Below, piece after piece: positions 34,591-48,417 of a stretch of DNA of 64,000 bases (the first letter of the stretch is position 1; each line of letters begins with the position of its first letter). The translations under genes and the position numbers were made by a program. A model generated the notes under the pieces. It did no database searches, was not told the DNA's origin, and was given only the letters and a program-made list of their open reading frames with translations. The DNA is from Ancylostoma caninum (taxonomy: Eukaryota; Nematoda; Chromadorea; Rhabditida; Ancylostomatidae), in contig JBAJFG010000421.1 of assembly GCA_037903475.1 (NCBI GenBank), positions 1 to 64,000 of the forward strand, read 5' to 3'.

Positions 34591-37500
34591 CTGAGTAATC
34601 ATTCACAAATATTTGAAAAATAATAACAAAAATAAACAGCTGGAGATAGGCCGCATAAGTCACTGGCGAGTGGTATGACTAGGCGCGGGGTAGAACTCCC
34701 TAGCAGACTCCTCAGGGATTTCCCAGAAGCACAGTTCGAAACATTCCAGGCAAAAACAGCACGACAGCTACTTGTTACTTCTCTCTGCCATGTACCTCCG
34801 TTAGAAGACAGCAAATCATTTCTCCTACTTTTTCTTCTGCATTGCCTCAGTCCGGTTAGAAATCAAGTTAATTTTACGTCTTGTCGTCGTCACTAAAAGT
34901 GAAACGTCAAAACGAAATTATAGTCTCTGTACACTTCTTCATCCTGCTGCGTATTGATATTTTAAAGCAATTGCTTTGATCTCATAATTTTTCATCGTAA
35001 TTACGCACTTAATACACGCTCTGTACATTTGGCTTCTATGAGTGTGTTTTGTAATTACCATTACTTTATAGTACATATGTAGGTATCCTCTAGATCATAG
35101 CTCTTCTCTTATCAGAGTGCCTCTTTCCAGTTTTCACTCTGTGAATATGTGTCATCTGCTGCTGTTTCTCTCAGACACTTCGTTCATCCACTAGATTGCT
35201 AGAGTGCTGAACATCCGCTCTGTTCTCTGATGTCTTGGATCTTTTTGTTGGTGGAGCCTCGTATGTTTGAATATTTAAATAAGGTCCTCTTAACAAAGCA
35301 GTGTAAGGGCGAAAGTGACAGAAAAGTGGCAGGATACAGGCCTTCGGATGGACGCCACTGCTCCAGACACGGTCACTGGCTCGTTTACCGCCAAGGGCCA
35401 ACGAGGGCTTCCCTTCCTCTAGGTTCTCTGTTGTGCAAGATTTATCTGGGAGAAGCACAACGGTTACCATTCCAGATAAATGTAACTGTAACCAGCCTGT
35501 AAAAGCCGGATGCTCATGTGAATGCTCCTATGAATGTGATGTCAAGTCGATTTAGTGACGCACGACCCTATCTATTCCTATCTATTCGTACACCTCTTTT
35601 TTTGTCAGTACTTTGAGTCAGAATTTCCCAGTTGAAACTCCATGCACTATATTTCCAATTCCAAGTCTGTAACACGTTGTATTCAAGCAAAGACTTTGCC
35701 GCCGCTCTGTGTTTGTCACCGTTTCAGAGGAACGAGAACTAGTCTCATCCCGCTCCATAAATCGGTTTTTCGGATGACGTCTGAGCATCTCTTCCTCCAC
35801 CATTGTCTATGCCCTGCACTGCACAAAAGATTTCGCAGGACTCTCGTGGTCTGACGCCAGAAAAATCTGGACCCCTACAAGACTTTATATAGGAGGATCC
35901 CTCAACCACAACGACGTGATATTAAAGGAGTGCTGAGTTTTCCTTTTTTCTTGGGTCAACTTTTGGGTAATCTTATACCCACATACGGTTATTCATGGGT
36001 AGCCGATGATGAACATATTGTTGGGTGCCAGGTAAAAATTAAATATTGGTACGGCGATGCAGTTATCTAGAGTCAATTGCTAGTCCAAGTTTTCAGCGTG
36101 CATATTCCCAATGACAAAAGTGTTTCAATGGGGAACAATCAGCTGAAGTGGACCTATGATAAATACCATTCTTGTGGATATTTGCTCTAAACCTATGGAA
36201 ATGGCTGCTTCATCCTTCTTTTTTCACTTGAATTCGGAAGATTACGAGTACTTTTCTGCCGGTCATGGCTGCCTAAGCCATCTGTGACATGCTGGTGGAC
36301 GATTGGCTTAGTATTTTAAAGTGGCTTAGTAAAGCGAAAACAAAGCTTAAGTAGCAGGCAGACTGGGAGGATTTCCATTTCGGCAAACGTGGGGCTTTGT
36401 TGGAGGATCCGCCTTGATTTGCACAAGTTCATAGTAGAAAATTAAATTGCCACCAGAGCTGAACGTTTCTCTCTGGATGCGACTTGATTAGTTTACCATC
36501 TCTGCACCAGTCCTACACAGATGATTTGCTCAAAATCCGTTTATGGCTGATTATTCCTTTGGAGTGGTTGAAATCGTGGAGCAGCATCAGCCCCCAAAGC
36601 GTAAGACACTCCGAGCACTTTCTGCGCTCCATCAATATCCAGCTTTGAACTAGAACCGGAGCGTTTTGCTTATTTCGCACCAAGTGCTTCGTAAAACCTC
36701 TGTCTTCCTTTATGCTCTAGAGACCTCCCTTCATCTCAAACCTAATGCAAGGCTTTAAATGTTGGAAATTCATTTCCATACTTCCCATAGTGGTGTTTGA
36801 CGAGTGCTTTAAATCAGTATAAACATCGCAATTGATGTTTTTCTCCTTTCGATGTGAAATCGATGTGAACTAAACATGAACTTGCAGGATCCTTCCTACT
36901 TAGACTAGTGAATAATTTGAAGGCATGAATAATTTGAAGGCAAGCAATATAAAATACCAAAAATTTCACGAATAGCAGCGCTATAAGGTTCTGCCGGAAA
37001 TTTTCCTGAAGAAATCTTCGGGAAGATTAGGTCCTGAAGACAATCTTCTACTGCTTTCTGGCTCAGGAATGATCCAAAATTTAATTTCATGTATGTGAGT
37101 GGAATGTGATCGCGCCTCTCCATTTCCAATTTTCCCTCATGCTGCTTTTTTTTCCTGGACAATTCGAGCTCATCCGTTAGCCTTAGCTCAACATTTCCGC
37201 TATTCCCGCGGGAAATGGAATTTTTCAAGGCAGTCATGGTTATAGCCACTCCGTCTTTGCACCCTACTTTTACTGCACTAGTGTTTCAGCCGACGCAGTC
37301 TGTGGCTAACAGTGTCCTGGAAACACATGCTCATACATATTACTTTTCGTGGCACCATGTTATAAAAAACAGGTCAACCATTGGGAGCAGTCATGGAAGT
37401 TTTGGTAAATTCACATAGGAGCCCGACATGCCTTGGTTTTTCTTTCCGGTTTTCGAGATGATTCTCATCTGAAAGCTGTGAAAACTCAGAGCAGCGAACT

Positions 37501-40500
37501 TCGAATGGCTCGAAATGTCGAAACGAAACGAAATGAAATGGGTGGTTCCAATTTCGTGCCTCAGTCAACGAAATCTACGACTTCCTCAATGCGTATGTAG
37601 CAGTGTTCATACTTCATTGCAATAGATCAGCGGCGCGGCGATGGCTAAAATGTGCGGGACAGCAATGCCAGAACCATAGTGCCTTCGATCTCTTCTGTGT
37701 TGCACGATAAAAACCATGAACAGCACTTGAAGGGTATGCACAACATCGCGTCGTGAGTATAACCACGAACTTCCATAACGTGACAGGTGTTCGCAGACCC
37801 AATCGCTTCTGAACATACTGCATAGGCGTGACTTCGATGAAGTATAAACGCACCTATTGGCAATGGTTCGATATCTAACAGGAATTCTTTGTTTACAGCT
37901 GAGTAACGAACAAACACACTATGATGGTCTTTGCGTTAATTGGAAAAGTGCCTTTTGTATGTTCCTGCTATCAAATTTTGGCCAAACTGTAAAATCTCAT
38001 GAAAAAATCGAAGGCTTTATCGTAAGTGCAGTCTTTATGTAAAATTTCGGAACCCCCGCGCCTCTCTCCACTGTGCTGCTGATGCAAAAAGCAAGGAAAT
38101 TCTCACAGAAACCTCATTTTTCCATTATGATGAAAAATGTTTAGAAGTGCATAAATTGCAGTAAAATGAGAGATTGGAAAAGACTCGACTACAATATTAC
38201 CAGTGACTTCTAAAGTCGAAAAAAGAGTCCTTTCTGCAAATTCACAATAGTACATACCGTCTATTAATCAACTACGTATATGCATAAAAAGCTAATCGGT
38301 TCTACGTTCACCGGCACTTTGTTGATTGTATCACAGGCAATTGCTATAGGACACTTTGCTCGTAATTCCCTCATAACTGGGGGCAGGCGAGTAGTGTGAT
38401 TGCTTTGCAAATTCTCGTGACACCGTGCAAAATTTGAGACCATGAAGAAGTATGTGGGAGAAGCACATGAAATCGTTTAGAATGAACATACAGAGACCTA
38501 TATAATCTGGAAACTCCGTGAAATAGTTCGAAGGAGTTGATTACTCTAACGGATAAAGGCGGCTATAGTGTAGGTTAGCGTCTATTGTGTAGGTTAGAGC
38601 ATAAGAATGTTTTTTTTTGTCCTTCGTGAAATTTGACAAATATCTGAATACTCTGGACGATGTTCCGATCACTGGATTCATGGAGAAATCATGCACCTTC
38701 AAAAGAGAAGAAAAAAATCTAATAGTTGGAAATTATTGGTAAAAGGACGAGTAGGAAAAAAATTTTGCCAACCTAAACTAGTAATAAACGAAAAAAATCA
38801 GTTATCCTGCTTCCGTTTCGTTTTTTTTTCCGATTTCTTAAAATGAATACACATTGCTACAGTACTCAGGTACAGTAGGTACGTAGGGTACAGATGAATA
38901 GACAACAGAATCGTATTCCGCGAGCTATGCGTGTGTCACGCAGTAAACACTGGCATCATAACCACGTGACGCGGTGTGACCAGAATATATGTAAGCTGTT
39001 GTTATTTCTTTGATTACTTTATTTATTGTTCAGCCAGTCTGCCATTCTTCTTCCTTGTGTTTACTTCCATTTGTTGCTACTGGTCTGTTGCAAGCCATTA
39101 AACCTGAGCAGAGGAGTACTCTTCCCAGTTCGAATTTCACGTATCCCTTATCACTATAGTTGTGTTGTTATTAAAATCCATGTAATTGAGACTTCCCAAA
39201 TCTTGGTCATGGAAAAATCGGGTTTTCTCTCCGTTCACTCTTCAAAAATGGTTTCAGTTAGACATTCTTTCAATTCCACAACGGCGTCATCCATCTCGGC
39301 GGTGTGCCTTTCTCTACACGCTTTTTGTAGCTATCTCATTTGTCCAGACTTTCGTATCTACCGATTCTTGTTTCCATCCTCTTTATCCTGCCTGCTTTCC
39401 ACTACATCTGTTCCTACACTCCTAAATTTGAGGATCCATCGGAACAATCGACAGTCAGAGAAAAAAAGCGCCTTCTGAAACGATGACGTATATGCACCTT
39501 CCGCTTTCTTTCCTCGGAATTTCTTCTTAATTATAGAACGTGATTTTGTTGGCGTACGGAAGAATTTGTAGAAGGGAGAGAGGATACAGAAGACATTTTT
39601 GGTGGGGAAAAAGGGAATAATGTGTTTGCAAAGCAGCACCATGATTGCACGCTGCCGCATTTAAATTGGCCTGTGTAAATGTTTGCTATTTCGTTGGATA
39701 CAGTTTTCTTAGGTGAAATAGTTCGTTCAGACTTGCATCCTTCTTATCGCAAACTGTGCATTTATTTTGCTTTGTACCTTCTTTGCTTTCTTCGACCAGT
39801 TTGAAAATTTGGAAATCGCGGGGAGAGCAAAAAATTTTCTGTTCTCAATAAGGTGTCTGTCATGTTCCGTCGGGCGACAGAGGATTTTGAACTTTTTTGT
39901 CCCAAGATAAGCTGAATAATTCTTCGTCGTGGTGTGTACCAGGGATGTGGTTAGAAAAATTTTGGATTAATCCTATAATCCATTAAGTTAAGACAAAAAT
40001 AGCCGTTACGCGTTAATGCGTTAATTCGTTATGTTAGTGTCAGCCCTGGGCTATCAAGCGCATGGTGGACAACATTCGATTTTCACAGATTTCCCGTTTC
40101 TTTCGGGCTATTACATCGTTACGTATGAGCACGACGTCTTCTAAAGCACCGGAATTTGGCAAAATCTCCGACTCAGATAGTGCAGCCTTTGAATGACATG
40201 CGTTAGCCCACCAATAATCTTTGGTGGCTCAGCATCACAGCAACGCTCCAGTTCCCGGAAGGAACCTGGCCTCATCACGGCGTGCTCCGTTGTTACGAAC
40301 AGAAAACTCGTTCGGATTTTGTTCTTGTTTATTCCCTGCTTTATCTCCCAATTTCCTTCTCAGTATATCATTCATGGTTTTTACCTATTGCTCGTTAACT
40401 GCAAATATTGTGCACTTCAAACACTTCAAATTCAAACGCTATGCGATAATGACTTGTTTGTCCCCTTCTGTCCTTCCTATTCAGCTCTTTAACCTATAGG

Positions 40501-41098
40501 CTTCGACTGTAATTACCATCACATTTCCTGATTTCTCGAAAACTCGGGTTCGGCGCCAGATATGCACTTATTCAAATTATTATAATCGCAAACACGCGCT
40601 CGCACAGGCACCCGTGCAAATAATGAACGTGTTTGAGTTCACATTTGAGGCTGGCACGTCCTGCGACCAATAATTAATCCTTCGAAAGTTCCTGGAAGAA
40701 AGTACGATTGATAGTCGTGCTCATGCCATGGATTTGAGCGTCCGTGTTCCATCTATGCAGTTTTTCCATTCGATCGCACTTGCACAAGTAATTAGCTGGA
40801 TACAGAGCGTGTTTGCATACGTACATTATTTTAGAAAACTTATGATGTTTATCTTCTTGATCACCGAAATGTGAATGTGTGAAGAATGTATAACCGCAAA
40901 CCGTTTGCAAAGATATTCCATTGCCCATTACCATTAATGAGGAGTGCAGAAAAGGCATATTCAGATGTTTAGAGTTTGTATAAGGGTAATGCACGAAACG
41001 GAATTCAAACATGTATAAAGGAAAACATTAATAAACTGAAACTATCATTAAAAAACCAAAACTCTCCTTATATTGAACTAATAGCTGTTGTAATAAAT

Positions 41099-41100
<2 letters not shown>
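34591..41100. other. Long stretch without a supportable gene
   Basis: Candidate minus frames at 35171-35470 (charged C-terminal part NIQTYEAPPTKRSKTSENRA) and 36905-37249 (VELRLTDELELSRKKKQHEG, charged helix) have protein-like composition but no family or clear gene model. The frames at 39026-39478 and 40193-40499 are T-rich and look spurious. No ordered repeats were found. Confidence 0.3.

Positions 41101-41101
<1 letters not shown>

Positions 41102-41155
<54 letters not shown>
41102..41155. repeat. (AT)n microsatellite
   Basis: About 27 dinucleotide units with one interruption. Confidence 0.95.
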
Positions 41156-42372
41156 CCTACGCGATAACTAAGCTCAATATTCTTTCTTGAGTTTTTAGCC
41201 ACTTTAACTCCAAAGATCCTGAAAAGCATAATCTCGGGGAGTCAGAGCGGGTTTCCAATTTCCCTTGATATATGATCGACTATATTCTAACCTTTATCAA
41301 GCAGCACATGAGTGCAGAAATTATTAAGAAAACCGTCAACAGCAGCAGGACTATGAAAACAACACAAGGATGACATTCTGTTCACGAAGCGTTGCGTCGC
41401 CAACTCTGATAACTGTGACATGAACTCAGCCCGAACGGCGTAATGGTTCGAGTAGAAACCCGAGCAGCGACGGTTCCCGGTTGTTGCCCTTCTCCCCTCA
41501 AGCCTAGGAGGTACATGTGTGCATGTATCTTGTGCCTTGGAAATACCCACCCCCTCTCTTCACCGTATACCCTTCCACTTTCTGGCATTTATGTAGCGTC
41601 AGCATTAAAGCACAAAAATTAATGAGGATGCCTATTAGTGTACCAGAAGTTATGTGAAAACAACACTTCGTTGACATTTCTCCCCTGGTATTTTAAAAGT
41701 CATTAAGAAAATTGGCATTTTTAAGCGGAAATTTGTTGCTCTATGGCTTCCATTTCCTCTGCGTGTTTATGCTTTTGCACAAGATATGTGTAATCAAACC
41801 TCAGATTATGACATTTATCCAGAATTCCTCATCCCATGTCGGGAATTATTTCGCAAAAAGGAATGCCAAAATGTCATCCTGTCTGTCTGCTGCTGCAAAG
41901 GTTGTTCCGATGACGAGTCATTGAGTCCTGACCAACAATAACATAGATGCATCTTTCCATATGACTAAATTCTGAGATTTTCATTGAAGTGGGTCAAGAT
42001 TTTAGAGACAAATGGAAATATCAGAGCTCATTAGGATTCAGTGAAGGTGACAAACATTAACAGAGAAAACCATCTCATCCTCGAACAATGTAAGATGGTG
42101 TGCTTGTAAGGACCCCTTTACCAGTTTGTTTCACCCTTTTCTGCAGCCTTTCGAGCAACCTCCAAGGAATGTCTCGGCTCACCGTCTTTCACAGGTCACA
42201 GTAGTTATGGGACAATGTAGACTTGTTTGGGACGGAAGATAGCTTTGAAATCCACCGTTTAAGTTTCTTTCTTCCCAATCTGAAGAAAAGAAAAGTCAAG
42301 TGATATCACACGAACGTTGGTTTCCTACGTTGCTATGCGATGGTAGAGTAAATTGAACAATGAATTTTCGAG

Positions 42373-42633
42373 TGGGACAACCCTGAAAAGTTGGGTATCT
42401 TCCGAAATCGAGCAAACGAAGCGAACAGCATTGATGGAGAGACGGCAATTATCATCAGTCCCACCATGGCTGCATCTGCTTCCTGGAAAGAGTATGATTG
42501 CTTTGCACCAAAACAGAGGACATCCGGAAGCCACCGACGAAGTGCCCACGACAGGGATGCAGATGTGGACATGCTCTACTTTGTTTGGGAGCTCAAGAAG
42601 AAACTCGACCATGGAATAACTACTATTGTATAA
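42373..42633 (+). CDS. Candidate terminal exon, unrecognised
   Basis: Open from a TTTTCGAG (weak acceptor) to TAA at the end, about 86 codons. The composition is protein-like, with an acidic patch (HDRDADVDMLYFVWELKKKL) and a C-terminal T-T-I-V, which fits a class I PDZ ligand. A possible preceding exon after TTCTGCAG at 42148 (PFEQPPRNVSAHRLSQ) is in the same strand. Neither part belongs to a family I know. The PLE-related pair starts 60 bp downstream. Confidence 0.35.
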   Translation, partial: WDNPEKLGIFRNRANEANSIDGETAIIISPTMAASASWKEYDCFAPKQRTSGSHRRSAHDRDADVDMLYFVWELKKKLDHGITTIV

Positions 42634-42690
42634 TAGTGCACTGCAGAACTTCAAGCGTAAATCTAAAGGAATCCAAAGTAAAGTGAAGTC

Positions 42691-43172
42691 TCCTCAATTG
42701 CTTTATTTGTGAGCTTTCGGCTTTGACGCCTTTATCACAGTCATCGTTCTCCATCGACATCTCATACAGACTTTGGAAAGAAAAGTAATGGAGGCGATGG
42801 AAATAAAAAGACACCATCCACAAATCAACAATAGAGAGGAACTTAGAGAGGTGTTAAGGTTGATATCGTAAGCGAAAGTATAAATGGGTTGATCTCTAAC
42901 GTCGCGCGGCCATTTCATTGTGTAAGTAAGTTCGTAGGGGTGAGGCCGCTTGCTTAACACATTATCTTGTGTTCATGAAAGTTATGTCCTTAGTTTCTGA
43001 TGTGTAGGAAAAAATTATCGCGTGTCGGAAGACTTAAATATCACTTACTCGCTGGTATTGCTAGTATTTGACCATATTTTTGTAAGCTTCTGATAAGGTT
43101 GCAATTCATTGTGAAAGTTAAGGTCCGATGAAGGCGTTTAGCGCCAAAAGCTTACACATAAAGCAACAGAGA
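42691..43172. mobile_element. PLE-related inverted terminal pair
   Basis: Two ~50-bp blocks (42691-42740 and 43122-43172) are inverted copies at about 70% identity, each reading GATRAAGGCG, a short loop, GCCRAAAGC, then CACAxATAAAGCAA. Penelope-like elements have such inverted terminal blocks. The 380 bp between them have no RT or GIY-YIG similarity; a minus frame at 42703-42960 is probably non-coding. Confidence 0.55.
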
Positions 43173-44479
43173 CAGAACAATACTGGATTCCATAGTCATT
43201 AAAATCAGAAACGTATTTTCACCATAACCGAGCATCCCTATTTTCTCATTCATTCCTCGTCCCCTTTTCTAATGCACTCCCTTGATTTAACCCTAAAAAC
43301 AGAAATGAAGACGTAGAAATGAGGAGCTTTTGAGAATAATTGAGAGAAAAGGCTTGGTTTTTCATTACAGACATAGTCTGTTTTTCCCTCATTCGTCTAA
43401 ATTGAAAACCCATTCAATTCTTCCTATCTCTTAATGCCTGGCCTGGCCTCACACCGAACCACTAATTTCTATGTAGTGCCCTTCTGTCATTGACGGGGTC
43501 GTCGTTTCTGAGCACAACATTCCGGTTCTCTTTTCTCTTGACAACGTTGGGAAATTACCACTATTCCAGTGCCTACGATTAAGATCGCCTTAAGAGCTTC
43601 AGCGTTCACATGAGTAATGCAAGGTTTCCCTCAAAGAAGAGGAAATTGTGCACTCATTGAGGGCAACTGCATTCATTACTCATAATTATATGTGCTTAAT
43701 CAGTGTTGTTTAATCGATTCTATTAAATTGAAATAATTCCAAGGGATGCCAAAAATGTGTTCACAGTTCACAGCTCATCTTGTGTTGCCCATATCCTTCA
43801 TGAATTTGCATCTGTCTCACTTGCTAGAAGTTCTCCAACTGTTTTTCAGTGTATTCAATGAATCACAAGGAAGAAACGTTCATTCTACTTGGATACCGTT
43901 CAGAGACATGGTTGTAGTCGGACACGAATATCAGAAGATCTGGTCCGTTGAGGTCCCAATTTTTTTTTCAGGTTTATAATAGCTAAGGTTTGCGCTTTCA
44001 GGCTGTACAGCTCGTTTTTCCGCAGCTGCTTCCACCGCCATTCAACTCCGTCAATAAAAACATGGAAAAAAGGCCATGTTTATCGACGAAACCTCATCTC
44101 CGTAATTCCCGTGCTGAATCTTTCCTCTTGAAGCTGGAGACCTGAAACTTGGGGGTAAAGCACTATCGGGTGGGATCCATAAAATGACTTTTTAGCGGCC
44201 TGCAGGACTGGGTAGGACTTTCAGTACGGACGTGCGAAAATTTTAGCCTATAACCCCCCACTTTTCACTATTCAAATCATACTGTTAAAGTCGTTTAATC
44301 ACGTCAAAACAAATTCTGTGTATGGATAATTCAGTGTCCCACTTCTTCCGTTTTTTCTACCTTTTTTTCTACCTCCTATTCCACACTAAGGCACCCCCTC
44401 CCGACCACGACCCTCCCCCCTTACGACCCCCCTCTTTCCCCACCCCCCCCGTACGACCCCCCTTTGAGAATTTATCGAC
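43173..44479. other. No gene recognised; C-rich tract at 44392-44465
   Basis: The C-rich tract carries repeated ACGACCCCCC units. The frame at 43746-43979 has no recognised domain. Confidence 0.3.
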
Positions 44480-44625
44480 ACACGCTTGACCCTGATCGGG
44501 ACCGCGGCGCGGCTCTCATTGGCAGAGACACGAGCAGGAGCTCAGCATACTGAGCGCCTGCGTCTGCGCCCAAGAGAGCCGCGCCGCGGTCCCGACCTTT
44601 GCCTGTGTCCGTTTGGAGTTTCCTG
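44480..44625. repeat. GC-rich hairpin repeat, copy 2
   Basis: A 20-bp perfect inverted core (44498-44517 and 44574-44593; GGGACCGCGGCGCGGCTCTC) plus weaker outer pairing. It shares with copy 1 the loop GAGCTCAGCATA and the right flank CGTTTGGAGTTTCCT. Similarity stops shortly after that flank, so the hairpin with flanks is the repeat unit. Confidence 0.88.
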
Positions 44626-45906
44626 TATATGTAATACACATTATGAGCAGCCCTGCGTGAAATCCTTATCTATCCGTACGCGTTATTGGAGTATGACGGG
44701 TGGCGGTCAAGACGTACGCCTCGACGCGACCGCGCCGCACGCGTATGCTTCTCAAGTTTAGGTTGTTTCATCAAATTCGAAGCACTAAATGACATTGGTG
44801 GCCACTTCCTCACAGTTTGTGGGTTCCGATAACACTCATTTGTCCCTCTCATGCTCAGAAAAGTTGTCCATATCCTTGCAGAACTGCTCGTACCCTAGAA
44901 GGCTACAGCCGCGACGCGCACATGAATCGACCAATCACAGACCAGCAGCGTACCTCTTGTCACGCAGCCGAGTATGACAAGCATAGATTGAATTCAAAGC
45001 AAAGTTCAGAATTCCTCATCGGAAATTATCAACTTTTCTTTCTATTATTCATCCTGATTTTTCCCATAAGTTCCTTTCTTGAAGTTACAATGCAGGTCCA
45101 AGAACAGCTATGCTTATCCACAGTGATATCTTCTTACCTTCGAGTGGTCTGACAGAGTGCTTCATACGCTAGAGGAGTTATAAGCTTAAGTGTCTGTTAC
45201 CTTTAATTTTGTGTGCATTGTTTTGCAATGCTTTGCACTGGTTAGTGTTCAATCCTTTATTATTCAATTCCATATATTCAATTCCAAGAAATGAGAGCTC
45301 TGCGATGTCCAAACAAATCTGGAGTACTGGTATGGCGAGCTTTTGCATTGAAGCTTCCCGAAAACAAATTTGGAGTTCAGTACAAAGATAATCAAGGACC
45401 CAAAGATCTATAAATGAATAATTCCAAACCTATCCTTCGAAACAATGTGTTGAAATATGAATTCCTGAATGGATGAGAAGAGAAAATTTCTAATTTGGTA
45501 TAGATTTTCTTAAAACAACCATCGGAGTGGAAGAGTGGTTTGTCTCATCATTTGCACATATGTACAAGATATTGTATGTGTGAATATAATTGCACATGTG
45601 CACCTAAGATCTTGTTGAATAATTTATACAGACTCGCTTGAATTGCATCCGAGTAAAATGCTGCAAAATTTTTTTCCTGGGAACGTGTATTTAATAATTT
45701 GTAATTTTCTCTTGTGCACTTCCTACAGCGTTCTTTCTTTGAAAGTGCTCTTTACAGCTTCTGCTTTCACTACATTGGCTTTTATTAACTGTCCAATAGA
45801 CGATTTCCTTTGTTCAGATATAGCTTCTTCTTATTGTGCTACAGTTTTCAATGTTAAGTTTCCGACAGTAGTTCGAAAAGTCATCTAAAGTGAACTTTTC
45901 TTCTAG

Positions 45907-46076
45907 TAGGTCGCCTTGCCCACCACTTGCACCAGCTCAAACTTTGGCTTCTACTGTGAGCAGATTGCTGGGCTCTGGGTAAAATCAGTGGAGCCGCTCA
46001 GCGTAAAGCTGCCCGTCTTGGAGCTGTAAGCGTTTTTTCAACTAGGTCGCCTTGCCCACCACTTGCGCCAGCTCAA
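45907..46076. repeat. 34-bp direct repeat, two copies 136 bp apart
   Basis: TAGGTCGCCTTGCCCACCAC followed by TTGC(A/G)CCAGCTCAA is present at 45907-45940 and 46043-46076 with one mismatch. Their conservation compared with the unrelated spacer suggests recent duplication or the ends of an interspersed element. Confidence 0.8.
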
Positions 46077-48415
46077 TCTTGACGGGTCCACTAGGAGGTA
46101 AAGATACTGTTGCGCCAAAGTTCTGCGACAGAAATGTCTCCTCACTGAACAGGGACATGTGGCCAGCTAACGCGGGTTGATGCATTGGTAGGCGTGCACC
46201 TTTCGGGGTTTTTGGCTTGCGAAATTCCTCTAAGCCGTTTTACACTCTCTATTGGTAATACTTCTGTTGCTACTGATCCCTGGATCTGGGAGTAGAAAAA
46301 CCGTGGTTGGATTCCAACCTTCAACCCAGGGGGTTCTTGTTCACATTTCTTTTTCTCTTTTGTTTGGTTTTCCTATGGGTTTCTGCAAAAAAGCTTGCGT
46401 TGGTTGAATGAGGCACTTTCACTTGCAATTGTTCAGTAAAGAAATGATAATACAAAAATTGCAGTGAATTCCAGCTCATTCATGTCCAAAGCATCTATAA
46501 TAAAAGTGAGCCTCTGCATGTTTTCGTCACTGTCATTTGTTTTTGTGTAAGTCATTTAGGAGTGTCCATTTCTCGCCTTCCTTTTAAATTGGTGGTTCAT
46601 TGCAGATTTTTTTAAAATTTTTCAGTAACTGCTGGAAGGCGGAAGTTTATTTAGACGTTCAAAGCATTAGCGAGTTTCTTACATCCCATTCGCAACATAA
46701 CTTTGCTTATAAATTTCTAGTTGAAGTCACCTCAGTGTAAGAGAGAATTCGTTGCGAGCCACATTTGTCAAGAAAGACTCTCTTTTTTCGTTCTATAATG
46801 ACGTGCGGCATCTTTTGTGATGTGCCCCCAGGGGGTTCATGTTCACATGACTCCCATTAATAAAGTCGTAGTACCAGACTTTTTTAAGCGGATGCTGCCT
46901 CAAGTACCATGTTCTTCTCTGGGGGATTCCCCATTACCCAGGCCAGAACTCCTCGCGTTCCACTTCAACTTGTTATTTGCTCTGAAGCTTTATAGTGCAT
47001 CAAAGTGTCGAAACAAGTCCTTTGGGTGAATTAGTAGTCAGCTGCACATTGGTATAAGTGCCACAACCAGTAACTCGGCTTGAACTTTTCTTTAATAAGT
47101 GCAATACCATAGCGATGATAGGCGGTTGAACAGAACTCCGGCCACTGAAGTAATCTGCATATATGCACTGTGAAAAAATGATGAAATCATAGGCACACCT
47201 TTTCACCTACACTTATTTCTTCTGGCTGCTATTCCGCGATACTACTTATCTAAGTGTGGTTGTGCTTGTCGGTGTCCTACAGCGCCCGCTGGATCCCATG
47301 GTGTGTGGTCGCAAATGGTTTGAGGTAGACTATTCAGAAGCAGGTTGCTGCACTTTCGTCTAGGAAACAAATTGAGTTTTGTTGATGCCTAGGAAAATTT
47401 TGTATCCAGGTCCGGAGAACCATGACAAAAAAAAACTGCCGGCATTCGTTGCAAAATTTGCAAAAAAAAAAACAAGGACAGCTCGAAGCTGATGACCAAA
47501 GCCTTGTGCTCCTCTCTCCCCAGAAAAGAGAAAAGACATTTTCTTGAATGAATAGAAGGATTTTTAAGCAACACAAGATTCCTGTCAGTTACCTAAAATT
47601 GGCCACTCATCTACAGCCGCGTCGAAAATGTGGGAATTTCAGCGGGATTTGCGAGGCTAGTGGGATCTGCGGGATTTTTCTATATTATTCTCTCTAGGGA
47701 AATATTTTCGAGGATTTTCAGCAGCATCGAAACCCAGGGAAGAGTTTCTTTGCTCCTTCCAGAAATCGTGATTCTTCGGAAATCTCCAGGAGAATATGGT
47801 AGAAACGAAGATACATTCATAAATACCAAAATTGAATGGAATTTCAACTTCTACTTGGATTTGAGAAATCAAGAAATATAGTTCACAAAATCTCCATAAA
47901 TAGCTGCATTCTTTAATCACGGCTAACTGCTACTCAGGAGAAAAAAAAAACACCTTGCGACAACTTTAGAAATAGTCTGCGAACACTTTCTTAGACGGCT
48001 GCTTTGCCATAATACAAGAGCTGAGCCGGAATAATTATAAGAACTTTTAAATCACGGTTTTGTCCTTGCTATTATGTCACATTTCTTACAGAAAGCAGCT
48101 GGGTAATAACTGCTTCGGTCATCATGAAAAAAACTGTTTTACACCTGCTTTCCTGAGAATTCTACCATTTAATGTGACCGTACTAATCAAATTATTACGA
48201 TTCTACTGCATGTACTCAGTTGGCGAAATTACTAAGCCTGCTCCTTGCTCATTATTTAATTGCTAGTAGTTCTTAGAACCCAACGCGGTCATTGCTATGC
48301 CTTATGATTCCGTCGTGAATAATAATCTGTGGGCGGAGCCTTGTAGGAGTATTTAACACACCCTAACTCCATAAATGGGTCTAGACTCAGAACCCCAAAA
48401 ACAATTTGTTGGCAG
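46077..48415. other. No gene recognised
   Basis: Short frames at 46817-47029, 47334-47576 and 47630-47920 are in conflicting strands and lack known motifs. Confidence 0.3.
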
Positions 48416-48417
48416 AC

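Noticed and set aside
39026..39478. A 150-codon + frame rich in Ser, Leu and Phe
   Set aside because: Composition follows the local T-rich strand; overlapping frames are equally open and no motif or exon border is seen.
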